Shown piece after piece: positions 8,664 through 17,595 of a stretch of DNA of 64,000 nt. Each line of letters starts with the position of its first letter. Positions within the stretch are counted from its first letter, which is position 1. The translations under genes were made by a program, and so were the position numbers. The notes under the pieces were generated by a model that made no database searches, had not been told where the DNA came from, and saw only the letters and a program-made list of their open reading frames with translations. Source of the stretch: Clostridia bacterium (lineage in GTDB: Bacteria > Bacillota > Clostridia > Oscillospirales > CAG-382); assembly GCA_017447445.1 (NCBI GenBank), contig JAFSNK010000027.1, forward strand, positions 56,947 through 120,946, given 5' to 3'.

Positions 8664-10085
8664 TTATGCTTCCGCGGGCGCTTCGGCGGATGCTTCTTCG
8701 GGCGCGGATTCTATTGCCTTCGGCTCTTCGGTCTTCTTCCCGAGGAACTCCGGCAGCGCAAGTCCGCTCATTGCAAACACTTCTTCAAGCGGCGGCACAC
8801 TCTTCATCATGCCGGAAAGGAAGTTTGCGGTGCTGGTCTTGCCGTTGGAGCCCTGACCGTTGTCCCAAACGGTAACTTTGTCGATCTTGATGTTCTTTAT
8901 CGCTTCGACTTGAATCTTCATAAGATCTTCCAGCTTGTCGGCGATAAGCAGCTTCAGGGCGGCGTTTGCATCGCCGTTCGCGGATTTCACTATCTCCGCA
9001 AAACCGGCTGCCTGCTTGCGCAGTATCTCTTCCACGCCGCGCGCCTGCGCTTCCATCTTGGCGTAAATGGCGTCCGCTTCGCCTTTTGCCTTGCGGCGGA
9101 TCTGCTCCGCGTCGGCTTCCGCCTGCAGCTCGATCTGCCTCTTCTGGATCTCGGTCTGAACGATAACGTCGGCTTCCAGCGTGGCTTTCTCACGCGCGGA
9201 ACGCGCAAGCTCCGCCTGCTGTTCCGCCGCGTAGGATTCTTCCAGCGCTTTTGCCGCCTGGATCTTTTCCGCCGCGGTGGCTATGCGCAGCGCTTCCGCC
9301 TGCTTTTCACGCAGGGCGGCGTTGGACATGGCGATCTCGGTCTTTGCAACGTTTTCGCCCTGGATCGCCTCGGCGTCCGCCTTGGAAACGTTAACACGTT
9401 CGTCCATTTTGGCGTTCGCTTCGCCTATAGAACCGTCGCGTTCCTTTTCGGCAACGCTCTTCTTCGCGTCGTTGATCGCTTTTGCCGCCGCCTCTTTACC
9501 AAGCGCGGCGATGTATCCGCTTTCGTCGCTGATATCGGTAACGTTGACGTTGATCAGGCGCAGACCGATCTTTTTCAGTTCGACTTCCACGTTGCGGCTT
9601 ACCGCTTCAAGGAACTTGTCGCGGTCGGTATTGATCTCCTCGATGTCCATCGTGGCGATTATAAGACGGAGCTGACCGAAGATTATATCTCTTGCAAGCT
9701 CCTGGATCTCGGCGAGCTGAAGCCCCAGCAGACGCTCCGCGGCGTTCTGCATAACGCTCGGCTCGGTGGAGATACCAACTGTGAAGCGGGAGGGCACGTC
9801 GATACGGATGTTCTGCTTCGAAAGTGCGTTTTTAAGGTCGACGGGGATCGAAATCGGAGTAAGATCGAGAAACTCGTACGCCTGGACCACCGGCACGATG
9901 AACTTCGCGCCGCCGTGGATGCATTTTGCGCTTTTGTTGCTTCCGTCCTTGCTCTTGCCTACTTTACCGTAGATGACCATGATCTTGTCGGAGGGGCATT
10001 TCTTGTACCTCGAGAAGAACAGGAGCACCGCGGAGAAGATGACAAGCGCGAAGACTACTAAAAGAATGATAGTGTTGGGTCCCAT
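8664..10085 (-). CDS. Flotillin-like SPFH domain protein
   Basis: 473 residues. One N-terminal membrane helix (MGPNTIILLVVFALVIFSAVLLFF), an SPFH/band 7 domain (~30-210, with ...FTVGISTEPSVMQNAAERLLG...), then a long Ala/Glu/Lys/Arg-rich coiled coil (~215-360) typical of the flotillin EA-repeat region. The tail is Glu/Ala-rich. Flotillins oligomerise on the inner face of the membrane and organise microdomains. Its immediate neighbours upstream, a second SPFH protein and a NfeD-like protein, match the known pairing of SPFH and NfeD proteins (as in yuaF-floT). RBS AAAGGAG is present. Confidence 0.9.
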   Translation of the reverse strand: MGPNTIILLVVFALVIFSAVLLFFSRYKKCPSDKIMVIYGKVGKSKDGSNKSAKCIHGGAKFIVPVVQAYEFLDLTPISIPVDLKNALSKQNIRIDVPSRFTVGISTEPSVMQNAAERLLGLQLAEIQELARDIIFGQLRLIIATMDIEEINTDRDKFLEAVSRNVEVELKKIGLRLINVNVTDISDESGYIAALGKEAAAKAINDAKKSVAEKERDGSIGEANAKMDERVNVSKADAEAIQGENVAKTEIAMSNAALREKQAEALRIATAAEKIQAAKALEESYAAEQQAELARSAREKATLEADVIVQTEIQKRQIELQAEADAEQIRRKAKGEADAIYAKMEAQARGVEEILRKQAAGFAEIVKSANGDANAALKLLIADKLEDLMKIQVEAIKNIKIDKVTVWDNGQGSNGKTSTANFLSGMMKSVPPLEEVFAMSGLALPEFLGKKTEEPKAIESAPEEASAEAPAEA

Positions 10086-10121
10086 TGTTTTTCTCCTTTG
10101 CGTGTTTTATTTATTTATTTT

Positions 10122-11183
10122 TTAATTGTTTTCGGTTTCGGGGGCGTTACGGTCGTTGTTCTGCGTTCCGCTCGCGCCGGGGATGCCCACGATGGCGCTC
10201 ACGCTGTCGGAGCCGACGTAGCTTTCCGGAAGCTTGCCGTTCCACTGCTGGATGTAATAGTAGTTTATAAGCTCAGGAGTGAGCCATTCGGCTATCGCCT
10301 TGTTCTTCGCGGCTTCCTTCTGGCCGGCGTATTCGGCGGCGTCCGCCTGGATCTTCGTAACTTCAAGGTCCGCCTGCGCGGCGATCTTCGCCACCTCGGC
10401 TGCCGCGTCGGCGTCTATTTTGGCGCGGTTGGCGGCTTCTCTGGCCTCCATCGTCTTCTGCTCCTGCTCGGTCTGTGCGCGCAGCTTGTTCTGCTGTGCG
10501 ACCTGCTTTGCTTCGACGGCGTTGGTGAATTCGTCGGTGAAGTCCATATCCTCCACCGCGCTGGAGACCATTTCTATGTTGTATCTTTCCAGATCTGCGG
10601 CGAGGTTCGATTCTATCTTTCCGGCGAGCTCGTCACGCGCGCCAACCAGGTTTTCGGCGGTGTACTGCGCCATAACGTTTTTGACCGACTGCATTATATT
10701 CGGCTCCACCACCGTCTCGTAATAGTTCACGCCGACGGTGCGGTAAAGCTCCTGCGCGTTCGCTTTGTTTATCTGGTAGTTCACGGTATATACCGTTTTG
10801 ACCTCCTGGATGTCCGAGGAGAAGCAGGCGAGGTTCACCGTCGCCTTCTGCACGCGGTTGTCCATCTGAACGATCTCGTGCCACGGGGCTTTAACGTGGA
10901 AGCCCGAATCGAGCGTGTAATCCTCCACTCTGCCGAAGGTCGTCACTATCCCGGTGTGTCCCGTCGCGATGGATACTGTGCAGCTCAACGCCATGCAGAT
11001 CACGCAGATCACCGCGCCCAACACCACCGGAGCCCAGGCGTATTTTTTGCCGGGGAAGGAGGTGACCGTTACTCTCGTGCCGGTGCTGTCCTTTTCGCGG
11101 ACTTCTTTCTTGTGGGTCTTCATTACCGCGCCGAGTATAAGTCCGAGTATCAGCGCGACTATCCCGAATACGAGTTTTGCCAT
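10122..11183 (-). CDS. Prohibitin/band 7-like SPFH domain protein
   Basis: 353 residues. Two N-terminal hydrophobic segments (residues 1-20 and ~50-73) flank a basic loop. An SPFH domain (~75-250) with the run G-I-V-T-T-F-G-R-V-E-D-Y-T-L-D-S-G-F-H-V is followed by a coiled coil (~225-300, ...QEQKTMEAREAANRAKIDADAAAEVAKIAAQADL...). It is more like the prohibitin/HflC branch than the flotillin next door, so the cluster carries two different SPFH proteins. 36 bases separate it from the flotillin gene, consistent with one operon. Confidence 0.88.
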   Translation of the reverse strand: MAKLVFGIVALILGLILGAVMKTHKKEVREKDSTGTRVTVTSFPGKKYAWAPVVLGAVICVICMALSCTVSIATGHTGIVTTFGRVEDYTLDSGFHVKAPWHEIVQMDNRVQKATVNLACFSSDIQEVKTVYTVNYQINKANAQELYRTVGVNYYETVVEPNIMQSVKNVMAQYTAENLVGARDELAGKIESNLAADLERYNIEMVSSAVEDMDFTDEFTNAVEAKQVAQQNKLRAQTEQEQKTMEAREAANRAKIDADAAAEVAKIAAQADLEVTKIQADAAEYAGQKEAAKNKAIAEWLTPELINYYYIQQWNGKLPESYVGSDSVSAIVGIPGASGTQNNDRNAPETENN

Positions 11184-11205
11184 TGTTGTTTCCTCCCTGT
11201 ATGCT

Positions 11206-11967
11206 TCAGTTCTTTCTTCTTACTATCAAAGTATCCTCGCCGGAAATGCCAATCACGGTTATTTCCTCGCCGTAGGCGATGTCCGTCGCCTCGTCGGTAA
11301 CGGCGTTCTTTTCGCTGAGCTTGCCGCGTATCACGGCGTTCACCTTGCCTCTGCCGGTGCGGCTGTGCGGTATCCGCAGGTAGACCGTGCCGCTTACGCC
11401 GAGCGCGTCGCGGATGTTTTCGGTCCCGTCCTCCTGCAGCGAGAACAGCCATTTCATAAGCAGGGCAAGCAGCACCATCGCCAGCAAGCCCGCCGCGACG
11501 GATATCCCCGCCGCCGCGCCGACGTTCATTCCCGACGAACAGCAGATAACGCCCGCCCAGCCCATTACCGAGAAGAAGGCGATTATCCCGCGGAAGGTGA
11601 AAAGTCTTAACCCGCCGTCGAAGCCGTGCCCGTCGTGCCCGTCGTGTACGTCGGCGGCGTGGCCGACGTCGTCGCCGTCGAATCCGCCGTCGGTAACGTC
11701 GGCGTAATCGTGCCCACCGTCAAAGTCGTGCCCGGAGTCGAAATCGTGCCCGGCGTCGAAATCGTGCCCAGCTTCGCCATGCGCGTCAAATTCCTGCCCG
11801 GCCGCGTCGTGTCCGGATCCGCCGTGCGCGTCCGCGTCGTCGGCGTTGTTGCTGCCGAGCCCGATAAGAGTAAGTATCGTCTGCAATAAAAGAACTATAG
11901 TCGCGGGGATCGCCACGCAGGCGAAAACCTGCCCCGCCGAACCCAATGATGCCCACCATTCTGCCAT
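11206..11967 (-). CDS. NfeD-like membrane protein with His/Asp-rich repeat linker
   Basis: The start at 11967 (MAEWWASLG...) is chosen because GAGGTGG lies just upstream; a 15-residue longer ORF exists. 253 residues. Helix at ~13-35, then an unusual Gly-His-Asp linker (~40-115) with four tandem GHDFDx/GHDYAD units (18-bp DNA repeats near 11700-11775) and further GHD/HDG motifs. Two or three helices follow (~125-185), and a C-terminal NfeD-type OB-fold ends EEITVIGISGEDTLIVRR. NfeD proteins partner SPFH proteins. The His/Asp linker suggests metal binding, which is not shown. Confidence 0.8.
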   Translation of the reverse strand: MAEWWASLGSAGQVFACVAIPATIVLLLQTILTLIGLGSNNADDADAHGGSGHDAAGQEFDAHGEAGHDFDAGHDFDSGHDFDGGHDYADVTDGGFDGDDVGHAADVHDGHDGHGFDGGLRLFTFRGIIAFFSVMGWAGVICCSSGMNVGAAAGISVAAGLLAMVLLALLMKWLFSLQEDGTENIRDALGVSGTVYLRIPHSRTGRGKVNAVIRGKLSEKNAVTDEATDIAYGEEITVIGISGEDTLIVRRKN

Positions 11968-12004
11968 TTGTGCCACCTCGTTTATAATTATTAAAGGTAA
12001 TATC

Positions 12005-12559
12005 CTAATCAAGCGTGTTTATAACGTCTTCCGCCCGGGTGCGCATCGCCGCGGCGAAATGCGCGTAGATCACGACCTCGAGCACCTTCACGAGCCGCCG
12101 CTTTGCACCGGGGAACGGTTCTTCGAAATCCTTCACCGATTCTTCGGCGCGCGCCCGCACCGTTTCCGGCGTTACGCGCTCGCTTTCCATACCGTTCAGC
12201 GCGTCTATGCAGTATAAATAAAGCTCCGAATCGTCGATTATATCGTCGCTCTCGTCGTCAAGTCTGCCGTTGATGTAGGAAAGAAGGTTGGTTATCTTTT
12301 CGATCTGCAGCACGTCGCGCAGCATATTTATTATCGCCACGCGGCAGAACTGCCGTCTGGAATACTTTTTGTGCTGCGGCGGCGCCAGGAACCCGCGCTT
12401 TATCCAGTTCTGCACCATATACGGCTCCAGCCCGGTAAGCCCGGAGACCTGCGAAAGCACCAGCCCGCCCGCCATAAACACGTTGTCCAGCAGCTTGCGC
12501 GCCGAATCGCCGTTCTGCACGGGTATCTCTATCGTCGTGCCGGGTAATCTGCGTATCAT
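12005..12559 (-). CDS. DUF1836 domain protein, MerR-like DNA-binding regulator
   Basis: The start at 12559 (MIRRLPGTTIEIP...) is preceded by AAAGGGGTG, giving 184 residues. The N-terminal ~90 residues hold the DUF1836 pattern: L-S-Q-V-S-G-L-T-G-L-E-P-Y-M-V-Q-N-W-I-K-R-G-F, a helix-turn-helix resembling MerR, then K-K-Y-S-R-R-Q-F-C-R-V-A-I-I-N-M-L-R. It stands first in the minus-strand run that leads into NfeD and the SPFH genes, so it may regulate that cluster. Its own promoter is a near-perfect TTGACA-17-TATAAT. Confidence 0.8.
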   Translation of the reverse strand: MIRRLPGTTIEIPVQNGDSARKLLDNVFMAGGLVLSQVSGLTGLEPYMVQNWIKRGFLAPPQHKKYSRRQFCRVAIINMLRDVLQIEKITNLLSYINGRLDDESDDIIDDSELYLYCIDALNGMESERVTPETVRARAEESVKDFEEPFPGAKRRLVKVLEVVIYAHFAAAMRTRAEDVINTLD

Positions 12560-12599
12560 GTACTCACCCCTTTCGGACCTTTTTTCTTGTGTCACAAAG

Positions 12600-12628
12600 A
12601 TTATATCACACGGTCATATGATTGTCAA
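12600..12628 (-). promoter_or_regulatory. Promoter of the DUF1836/NfeD/SPFH run
   Basis: On the minus strand TTGACA (12628-12623), 17-base spacer, TATAAT (12605-12600). An imperfect dyad GTGTGA...TGACAC straddles the -10, a possible operator. Confidence 0.75.
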
Positions 12629-12682
12629 GTGTTTTCAAAAGATTTTTTGAAGAATTTTAAGGTTTTTTATCCGGTCCCTCGC

Positions 12683-12711
12683 TTGACACGGCGGCGGGCG
12701 GCATATATAAT
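12683..12711 (+). promoter_or_regulatory. Promoter of galM
   Basis: TTGACA (12683-12688), 17-base spacer, TATAAT (12706-12711). Confidence 0.75.
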
Positions 12712-12740
12712 ATAATTAAAAATGAAGCGGAGGTCCTGCA

Positions 12741-13691
12741 ATGCAGACGTTCAAGATTTCTTCCGGCGTGCTGGAAGCCGAAATAGCGACCTACGGGGCG
12801 ACGCTGAAAAAGCTTGTTTTCGAAGGCGTTTCGCTTGTCGCGGGGTACGCGACGCGGCGCGAATACGAGGAAGGCGACAATTACTTCGGCGCGACGGTGG
12901 GACGCACCTGCAACCGCACCGGGAAAATAAACCATATCGACGGGCGCGAATATATCCTGGAGCTGAACGAGAGGGGAGTGAACCACCTCCACGGCGGGTT
13001 CGGCGGGCTTTCGCGCGCGGAATGGCGGGCGGCGGATGTCACCGGAAACAGCGTCCGGCTGGAATGCCTTTCGCCCGACGGCGCGGACGGGTACCCCGGG
13101 AACCTTGAAGTGACCGCGGAATATATTCTCGAAGGCGGCTCGCTTACCGTGCGCCACCGCGCAAAGACCGATAAACCGACCTGGGTATCGCTTACGAACC
13201 ATTCTTATTTCAACCTTAACGGGATCGGCAGCGGAAGCGTTTTCGGCACGCGCGTGCGGATAAACGCGCGCGAGGTTTCGACCTACGACGAAAACGCCCG
13301 CGTCACCGGGCGGGAGGAAGTCGAAAAAGCTTTCGGATTCGACACCGCGAAGGAGTTCACGCTCGAACGCGGATTCGACCATAATTTTTACCTAAACGGC
13401 GAAAACGCGGCGGACGGAAGCGGGCTCGCTTTTGCCGCGAGCGCCCGGGGCGAAAAGGCGCGGATGGAGGTGTTTACCGACCTGCCCTGCCTGCAGTTCT
13501 ACACCGGCGGCTTTATTAAAGACGGCACGCGCCTGCAGGACGGCGCGGTGATAAACGAAAGCGGCGCGTTCTGTTTCGAGACGCAGTTCGAGCCCGGCTC
13601 CCCCTCCCGCGGGGAGGCGGTGCTGCGCCCCGGCGAAACCTACGGGCACGTGACCGTTTACAAGTTTTCAAAACCCGAAAAAAAATGTTGA
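12741..13691 (+). CDS. galM: Aldose 1-epimerase (galactose mutarotase)
   Basis: 316 residues, normal for the family. Interconverts alpha and beta anomers of aldoses such as galactose and glucose. The core pattern is seen: A-T-Y-G-A-T-L-K-K-L near the N-terminus, Y-F-G-A-T-V-G-R-T-C-N-R, N-H-L-H-G-G (catalytic acid His region), then L-T-N-H-S-Y-F-N-L, and a late Glu in the F-C-F-E-T-Q-F region as catalytic base. No signal peptide, so it acts in the cytoplasm. GGAGG precedes the ATG. Single gene with its own promoter. Confidence 0.93.
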   Translation: MQTFKISSGVLEAEIATYGATLKKLVFEGVSLVAGYATRREYEEGDNYFGATVGRTCNRTGKINHIDGREYILELNERGVNHLHGGFGGLSRAEWRAADVTGNSVRLECLSPDGADGYPGNLEVTAEYILEGGSLTVRHRAKTDKPTWVSLTNHSYFNLNGIGSGSVFGTRVRINAREVSTYDENARVTGREEVEKAFGFDTAKEFTLERGFDHNFYLNGENAADGSGLAFAASARGEKARMEVFTDLPCLQFYTGGFIKDGTRLQDGAVINESGAFCFETQFEPGSPSRGEAVLRPGETYGHVTVYKFSKPEKKC

Positions 13692-13716
13692 AATGGCGCT
13701 GGTTTTGTGATATAAT
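13688..13716 (+). promoter_or_regulatory. Promoter of guaB
   Basis: TTGAAA (13688-13693), 17-base spacer, TATAAT (13711-13716); the -35 overlaps the galM stop codon. Confidence 0.7.
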
Positions 13717-13763
13717 ACCACAAATAAACGTGGGAGCAAAACAGGATAAAAAGGAGAAATCAT

Positions 13764-15272
13764 ATGGCGCGCTATTTTGAACAGGAATCACACACTTTCA
13801 GCGAATACCTGCTCGTTCCGGGTTATTCGTCTTCGGACTGCGTTCCGGCGAACGTTTCGCTCCGCACGCCCATAACAAAATTCAAACGCGGCGAGGAAGC
13901 GCCGATCTCCATCAATATACCGATGGTGTCCGCCATAATGCAGTCGGTCTCCGACGATAAAATGGCGATAGCGCTTGCCAAGGAGGGCGGCATTTCGTTC
14001 ATCTACGGCTCGCAGACGGTGGAAAACGAGGCGGAAATGGTGCGCCGCGTAAAATCCTACAAGGCGGGGTTCGTCACCAGCGATTCCAACATACGCCCGG
14101 ACGGCACGCTGCAGGACGTTATCGACCTTAAAGAAAAGAACGGTCACTCCACCATCGCCGTTACCGACGACGGCACGGCGGACGGCAGACTCATGGGCAT
14201 AGTCACCTCGCGCGATTACCGCGTTTCCCGCATGCCGCGCGACTTAAAGGTTTCGGAGTTTATGACTCCGTTCGACAAGCTCATCTACGCCTACGAGGGC
14301 ACCTCGTTAAAAGAGGCGAACGACATTATATGGGACAACAAGCTGAATTCGCTCCCGATAATCACGCGCGACGGCAGACTTGTCTGCTTCGTGTTCCGCA
14401 AGGACTACGATTCTCACAAGGAAAACCCGCTGGAGCTTCTGGATAAGGACAAGCGCTATATGGTCGGCGCGGGCATAAACACGCGCGATTACGAGCAGCG
14501 CGTTCCCGCTTTGGTCGAAGCCGGCGCGGACGTGCTTTGCATCGATTCTTCCGAGGGCTTCTCGGAATGGCAGCTACGCACGCTCGGCTGGATCCGCGAA
14601 AAATACGGCGACACCGTAAAGGTCGGCGCCGGAAACGTGGTGGACAGGGAAGGGTTCATGTTCCTTGCCAAAGCCGGCGCGGATTTCGTTAAGATCGGCA
14701 TCGGCGGCGGTTCTATCTGCATCACGCGCGAGCAGAAGGGGATAGGCCGCGGGCAGGCGACGGCGGTTATAGAAGTTGCCGCCGCGCGCGACGAATATTA
14801 TAAAGAGACCGGCGTTTACGTACCGATCTGCTCCGACGGCGGCATAGTATACGATTACCACATCACGCTGGCGCTTGCGATGGGCGCGGATTTCGTTATG
14901 CTGGGCAGGTATTTCTCCCGCTTCGACGAAAGCCCTACGAACAAGGTGAACATAAACGGCAGCTATATGAAGGAATACTGGGGCGAGGGCTCCGCCCGCG
15001 CGCGCAACTGGCAGCGCTACGATATGGGCGGCGACAAAAAGCTTTCGTTCGAGGAGGGCGTGGATTCCTACGTTCCCTACGCCGGCTCCCTGCGCGACAA
15101 CGTGCGGCTTACGTTAAGCAAGGTGCGCTCCACCATGTGCAACTGCGGCGCGCTCAACATCCCCGAACTGCAGAAAAACGCCAAGCTCACGCTCGTTTCC
15201 GCCACCAGCATAGTCGAAGGCGGCGCGCACGACGTGGTGCTTAAGGACAAGACCGCCACGGCGATAAAATAA
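13764..15272 (+). CDS. guaB: IMP dehydrogenase
   Basis: 502 residues. Oxidises IMP to XMP with NAD+, the committed step to guanine nucleotides. The TIM barrel is split by a CBS pair (~95-225, ...[42 protein letters not shown]). The catalytic loop [11 protein letters not shown] places the nucleophile at Cys319. The IMP site S-D-G-G-I and the mobile flap R-A-R-N-W-Q-R-Y follow. The N-terminus ([23 protein letters not shown]) and final third differ from E. coli GuaB, as in a longer GuaB subfamily. AAAGGAG lies 7 bases before ATG. No purine riboswitch or obvious leader structure is seen in the 72-base gap. Confidence 0.93.
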   Translation: MARYFEQESHTFSEYLLVPGYSSSDCVPANVSLRTPITKFKRGEEAPISINIPMVSAIMQSVSDDKMAIALAKEGGISFIYGSQTVENEAEMVRRVKSYKAGFVTSDSNIRPDGTLQDVIDLKEKNGHSTIAVTDDGTADGRLMGIVTSRDYRVSRMPRDLKVSEFMTPFDKLIYAYEGTSLKEANDIIWDNKLNSLPIITRDGRLVCFVFRKDYDSHKENPLELLDKDKRYMVGAGINTRDYEQRVPALVEAGADVLCIDSSEGFSEWQLRTLGWIREKYGDTVKVGAGNVVDREGFMFLAKAGADFVKIGIGGGSICITREQKGIGRGQATAVIEVAAARDEYYKETGVYVPICSDGGIVYDYHITLALAMGADFVMLGRYFSRFDESPTNKVNINGSYMKEYWGEGSARARNWQRYDMGGDKKLSFEEGVDSYVPYAGSLRDNVRLTLSKVRSTMCNCGALNIPELQKNAKLTLVSATSIVEGGAHDVVLKDKTATAIK

Positions 15273-15368
15273 CGCGCCGAACGCTTTAACGGCCGTGCGA
15301 ACGGCAGGCGCGGGCCGTTATTAAAACAGGACCTCGGTTTTTAATAGATACATAAAGGAGATACTAAT

Positions 15369-16106
15369 ATGTTTTGCCCTAATTGCGGAAGCAAATTGAA
15401 CGACAACAGCAAGTTCTGCGAAAACTGCGGCGCTCCCGTGCAGGCACAGAACCAACAGCCGCAACAGCCGCAATACCAACAGTACCAACAGCCGCAACAG
15501 CAACAGTACCAACAGCCCCAACAGCCGCGTAATCAGTATCAGCAGAACAACTATCAGTTCGGCGGTCAGCAGCCCTACGCCGCCCCTCAGCCGAATCAGC
15601 AGTACGGGCAGTATCACCAGCCCTACGGTCAGCCCTACGCCCAGCAGGTCCCGCTGAAATGGCACAAGTTCCTTTGCTATTTCGCGCTGTGGATCTCCGC
15701 GCTGGGAAATATCGGTATGGGCGTTATGATGTTCACCGGCTCGCAGTACAGCACCTACGGAAACGTCACATCCGCGCTTGTTTACAGCGTGTTTCCCGGG
15801 CTCAAATACGCGGACATCGCGTACGGCGTGCTTACAATCATAGCCGCGGTGCTTGCCGTTTACGCCGCCGTTAGTCTGCTCGGATTCAAACAGAACGGTC
15901 CGAAGGCGCTTACCGTCTGTTACGTGTTTTCGCTTATCGCGTCGGTGCTCTATGTCGCGGCGGCTCTTATTATCGTGAACGTCGCCAGCAAAGCCGGCGT
16001 GACGTTCAACCTCGCGACTTATATCGGCTCGTTCGCGCTTTCGGTACTGATGATATTCATCAACAAAGCGTATTACGACAAACGCAGGTTCCTTTTTGTG
16101 AACTGA
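15369..16106 (+). CDS. Zinc-ribbon, Gln/Pro-rich membrane protein
   Basis: 245 residues. Residues 1-22 form a zinc ribbon (CPNCGSKLNDNSKFCENCG, two CxxC pairs). Residues ~25-95 are a low-complexity Q/P/Y linker. Residues ~97-245 hold four membrane helices. The first 67 bases are identical to those of the gene at 16223, but the membrane parts are unrelated, so the two share a duplicated or converted N-terminal module. AAAGGAG precedes ATG. Function unknown; such proteins are common in Clostridia. Confidence 0.8.
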   Translation: MFCPNCGSKLNDNSKFCENCGAPVQAQNQQPQQPQYQQYQQPQQQQYQQPQQPRNQYQQNNYQFGGQQPYAAPQPNQQYGQYHQPYGQPYAQQVPLKWHKFLCYFALWISALGNIGMGVMMFTGSQYSTYGNVTSALVYSVFPGLKYADIAYGVLTIIAAVLAVYAAVSLLGFKQNGPKALTVCYVFSLIASVLYVAAALIIVNVASKAGVTFNLATYIGSFALSVLMIFINKAYYDKRRFLFVN

Positions 16107-16115
16107 ACCGAAAAA

Positions 16116-16150
16116 AAGGCGTTCTTTGCAAAATAAGAACGCCTTTCGCT
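16116..16150 (+). terminator. Intrinsic terminator
   Basis: 11-bp stem 16116-16126/16137-16147 with a T-rich tail, between the two zinc-ribbon genes. Confidence 0.8.
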
Positions 16151-16161
16151 TTATTCATTAT

Positions 16162-16190
16162 TGATATTTGCTTTTTGTTCTGATATAATA
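16162..16190 (+). promoter_or_regulatory. Promoter of the DUF4234 gene
   Basis: TTGATA (16162-16167), 17-base spacer, TATAAT (16185-16190). Very similar to the promoter at 17006-17034. Confidence 0.7.
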
Positions 16191-16222
16191 ACAAAAAAAC
16201 GATAAAAGCGGAGGATAATACT

Positions 16223-16924
16223 ATGTTTTGCCCTAATTGCGGAAGCAAATTGAACGACAACAGCAAGTTCTGCGAAAACTGCGGCGCTCAGGTACAGGCA
16301 CAGCAGCCCCAACAGCCCCAACAGCCCCAACAGCCGCAACAGCAACAGTACCAACAGTCGCAACAGCCGCAGTATCCGCCCCAACAGCCCCGGCAGCAAT
16401 ATCAGCAGCAATATCAGCAGCAGTATCAACAGCCATACGGACAGCAGCAGTATCAACAGCAGCAATATCAGCAGCCATACGGACAACAGCAGTATCAGCA
16501 GCCCTACGGACAGCAGCAGTATCCCGCGTACCGGCTCAAAACCGACCGCAGTCTGCTTAAATTCATCCTTTTAAGCATTATCACGCTGGGCATATACTCA
16601 TTCGTGGCGTTCACGAATATTTCGAATTCGATCAACACCGTCGCCACACGTTACGACGGCAAAAAGACCATGCACGCCTGCCTTATGTTTTTCCTCGTCG
16701 GTCCGTTTACGCTCGGGATCGGAGCCCTGGTATGGTTCCACAAGCTGTCCGAACGCATAGGGAACGAGCTTATGCGCCGCCGTCTGCCGTATTCCTTCGG
16801 CGCTTCCGATTTCTGGATATTCAGCGTGCTTCTCGCGATCATTTTCGTCGGTCCGTTCATCTATATCCACAAGCTTTGCAAAGCGATGAACCTTGTATGC
16901 GAGGATTACAACGCAAAGGGATGA
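16223..16924 (+). CDS. Zinc-ribbon, Gln/Pro-rich, DUF4234 membrane protein
   Basis: 233 residues. The zinc ribbon (residues 1-22) has DNA identical to the upstream paralogue over its first 67 bases. A long Q/P/Y-rich stretch (~25-107) with QPYGQQQYQQ repeats follows. Then comes a DUF4234-like membrane domain (R-S-L-L-K-F-I-L-L-S-I-I-T-L-G-I-Y-S-F...) with three helices and the charged motif H-K-L-S-E-R-I-G-N-E-L-M-R-R. Cytoplasmic ribbon tethered to the membrane; role unknown. Confidence 0.82.
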   Translation: MFCPNCGSKLNDNSKFCENCGAQVQAQQPQQPQQPQQPQQQQYQQSQQPQYPPQQPRQQYQQQYQQQYQQPYGQQQYQQQQYQQPYGQQQYQQPYGQQQYPAYRLKTDRSLLKFILLSIITLGIYSFVAFTNISNSINTVATRYDGKKTMHACLMFFLVGPFTLGIGALVWFHKLSERIGNELMRRRLPYSFGASDFWIFSVLLAIIFVGPFIYIHKLCKAMNLVCEDYNAKG

Positions 16925-16944
16925 TCGCACGTTGTTCATTCCGC

Positions 16945-16980
16945 GGCGCTCCTTTTACAAAAGGGGCGCCTTTGCTTTAT
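16945..16980 (+). terminator. Intrinsic terminator
   Basis: 12-bp stem 16945-16956/16959-16970 with one G-T pair, then T-rich tail. Confidence 0.75.
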
Positions 16981-17005
16981 TACGCGGATTTTTGCGCGAT
17001 ACATA

Positions 17006-17034
17006 TTGATATTTGCGGTTTTTATTGATATAAT
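17006..17034 (+). promoter_or_regulatory. Promoter of the NAD salvage pair
   Basis: TTGATA (17006-17011), 17-base spacer, TATAAT (17029-17034). Confidence 0.7.
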
Positions 17035-17062
17035 ATAAAAAACGGAACTGCGGAGGACGGAA

Positions 17063-17593
17063 ATGAAGAACATACTCGTGGTCGTCGATATGCAAAAGGA
17101 TTTCGTGGACGGCGCGCTCGGCACGAAGGAAGCGGTGGGGATCGTTCCCGCGGCGGTGAAGAAGATAAAGGGCTTTGAAGGCGAGATATTCGCCACTTTG
17201 GACACGCATTTCGAAGATTATCTGCAAACCGCGGAGGGCAAAAAGCTTCCTGTCCCGCACTGCGTAAAAGGGACCGCGGGCTGGGAGCTGAACGCCAAAG
17301 TGAAAAAAGCGCTTGAAGCAAAAGGGTTCACCCCGGTGGAAAAGCACACGTTCGGCTCCGTCGGGCTGCCGCGGCTTATAAAAAAAGCCGTCGGGCGGCA
17401 AAAATTCAGCGTGGAGATAATCGGGCTGTGCACCGATATCTGCGTCGTTTCCAACGCGCTCATAATAAAAGCGCATTTCCCGGAAGCTCCGGTTTCGGTC
17501 GACGCCGCCTGCTGCGCGGGCGTCACTCCCGAAAAGCACAAAGCGGCTTTGGAAACGCTGAAAAGCTGTCAAATAGACGTTAAAGGAGAATAA
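17063..17593 (+). CDS. Isochorismatase-family hydrolase, probable nicotinamidase
   Basis: 176 residues. The expected product converts nicotinamide to nicotinate for NAD salvage. The family triad is visible: Asp9 (VVVDMQKDF), Lys94 (PVEKHTFGS) and Cys127 (GLCTDICVVS). Metal-site residues Asp47/His49 (TLDTHFEDY) and His66 (PHCVKGT) fit PncA-type enzymes rather than plain isochorismatases. It is 2 bases from pncB, which uses the nicotinate produced, and the pairing strongly supports the assignment. Confidence 0.85.
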   Translation: MKNILVVVDMQKDFVDGALGTKEAVGIVPAAVKKIKGFEGEIFATLDTHFEDYLQTAEGKKLPVPHCVKGTAGWELNAKVKKALEAKGFTPVEKHTFGSVGLPRLIKKAVGRQKFSVEIIGLCTDICVVSNALIIKAHFPEAPVSVDAACCAGVTPEKHKAALETLKSCQIDVKGE

Positions 17594-17595
17594 GA

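Noticed and set aside
8448..11300. Long plus-strand frames opposite the SPFH genes (8448-10061, 10098-11300)
   Set aside because: Composition is the mirror of coiled-coil Ala/Glu codons; no family pattern and the minus-strand genes are certain.
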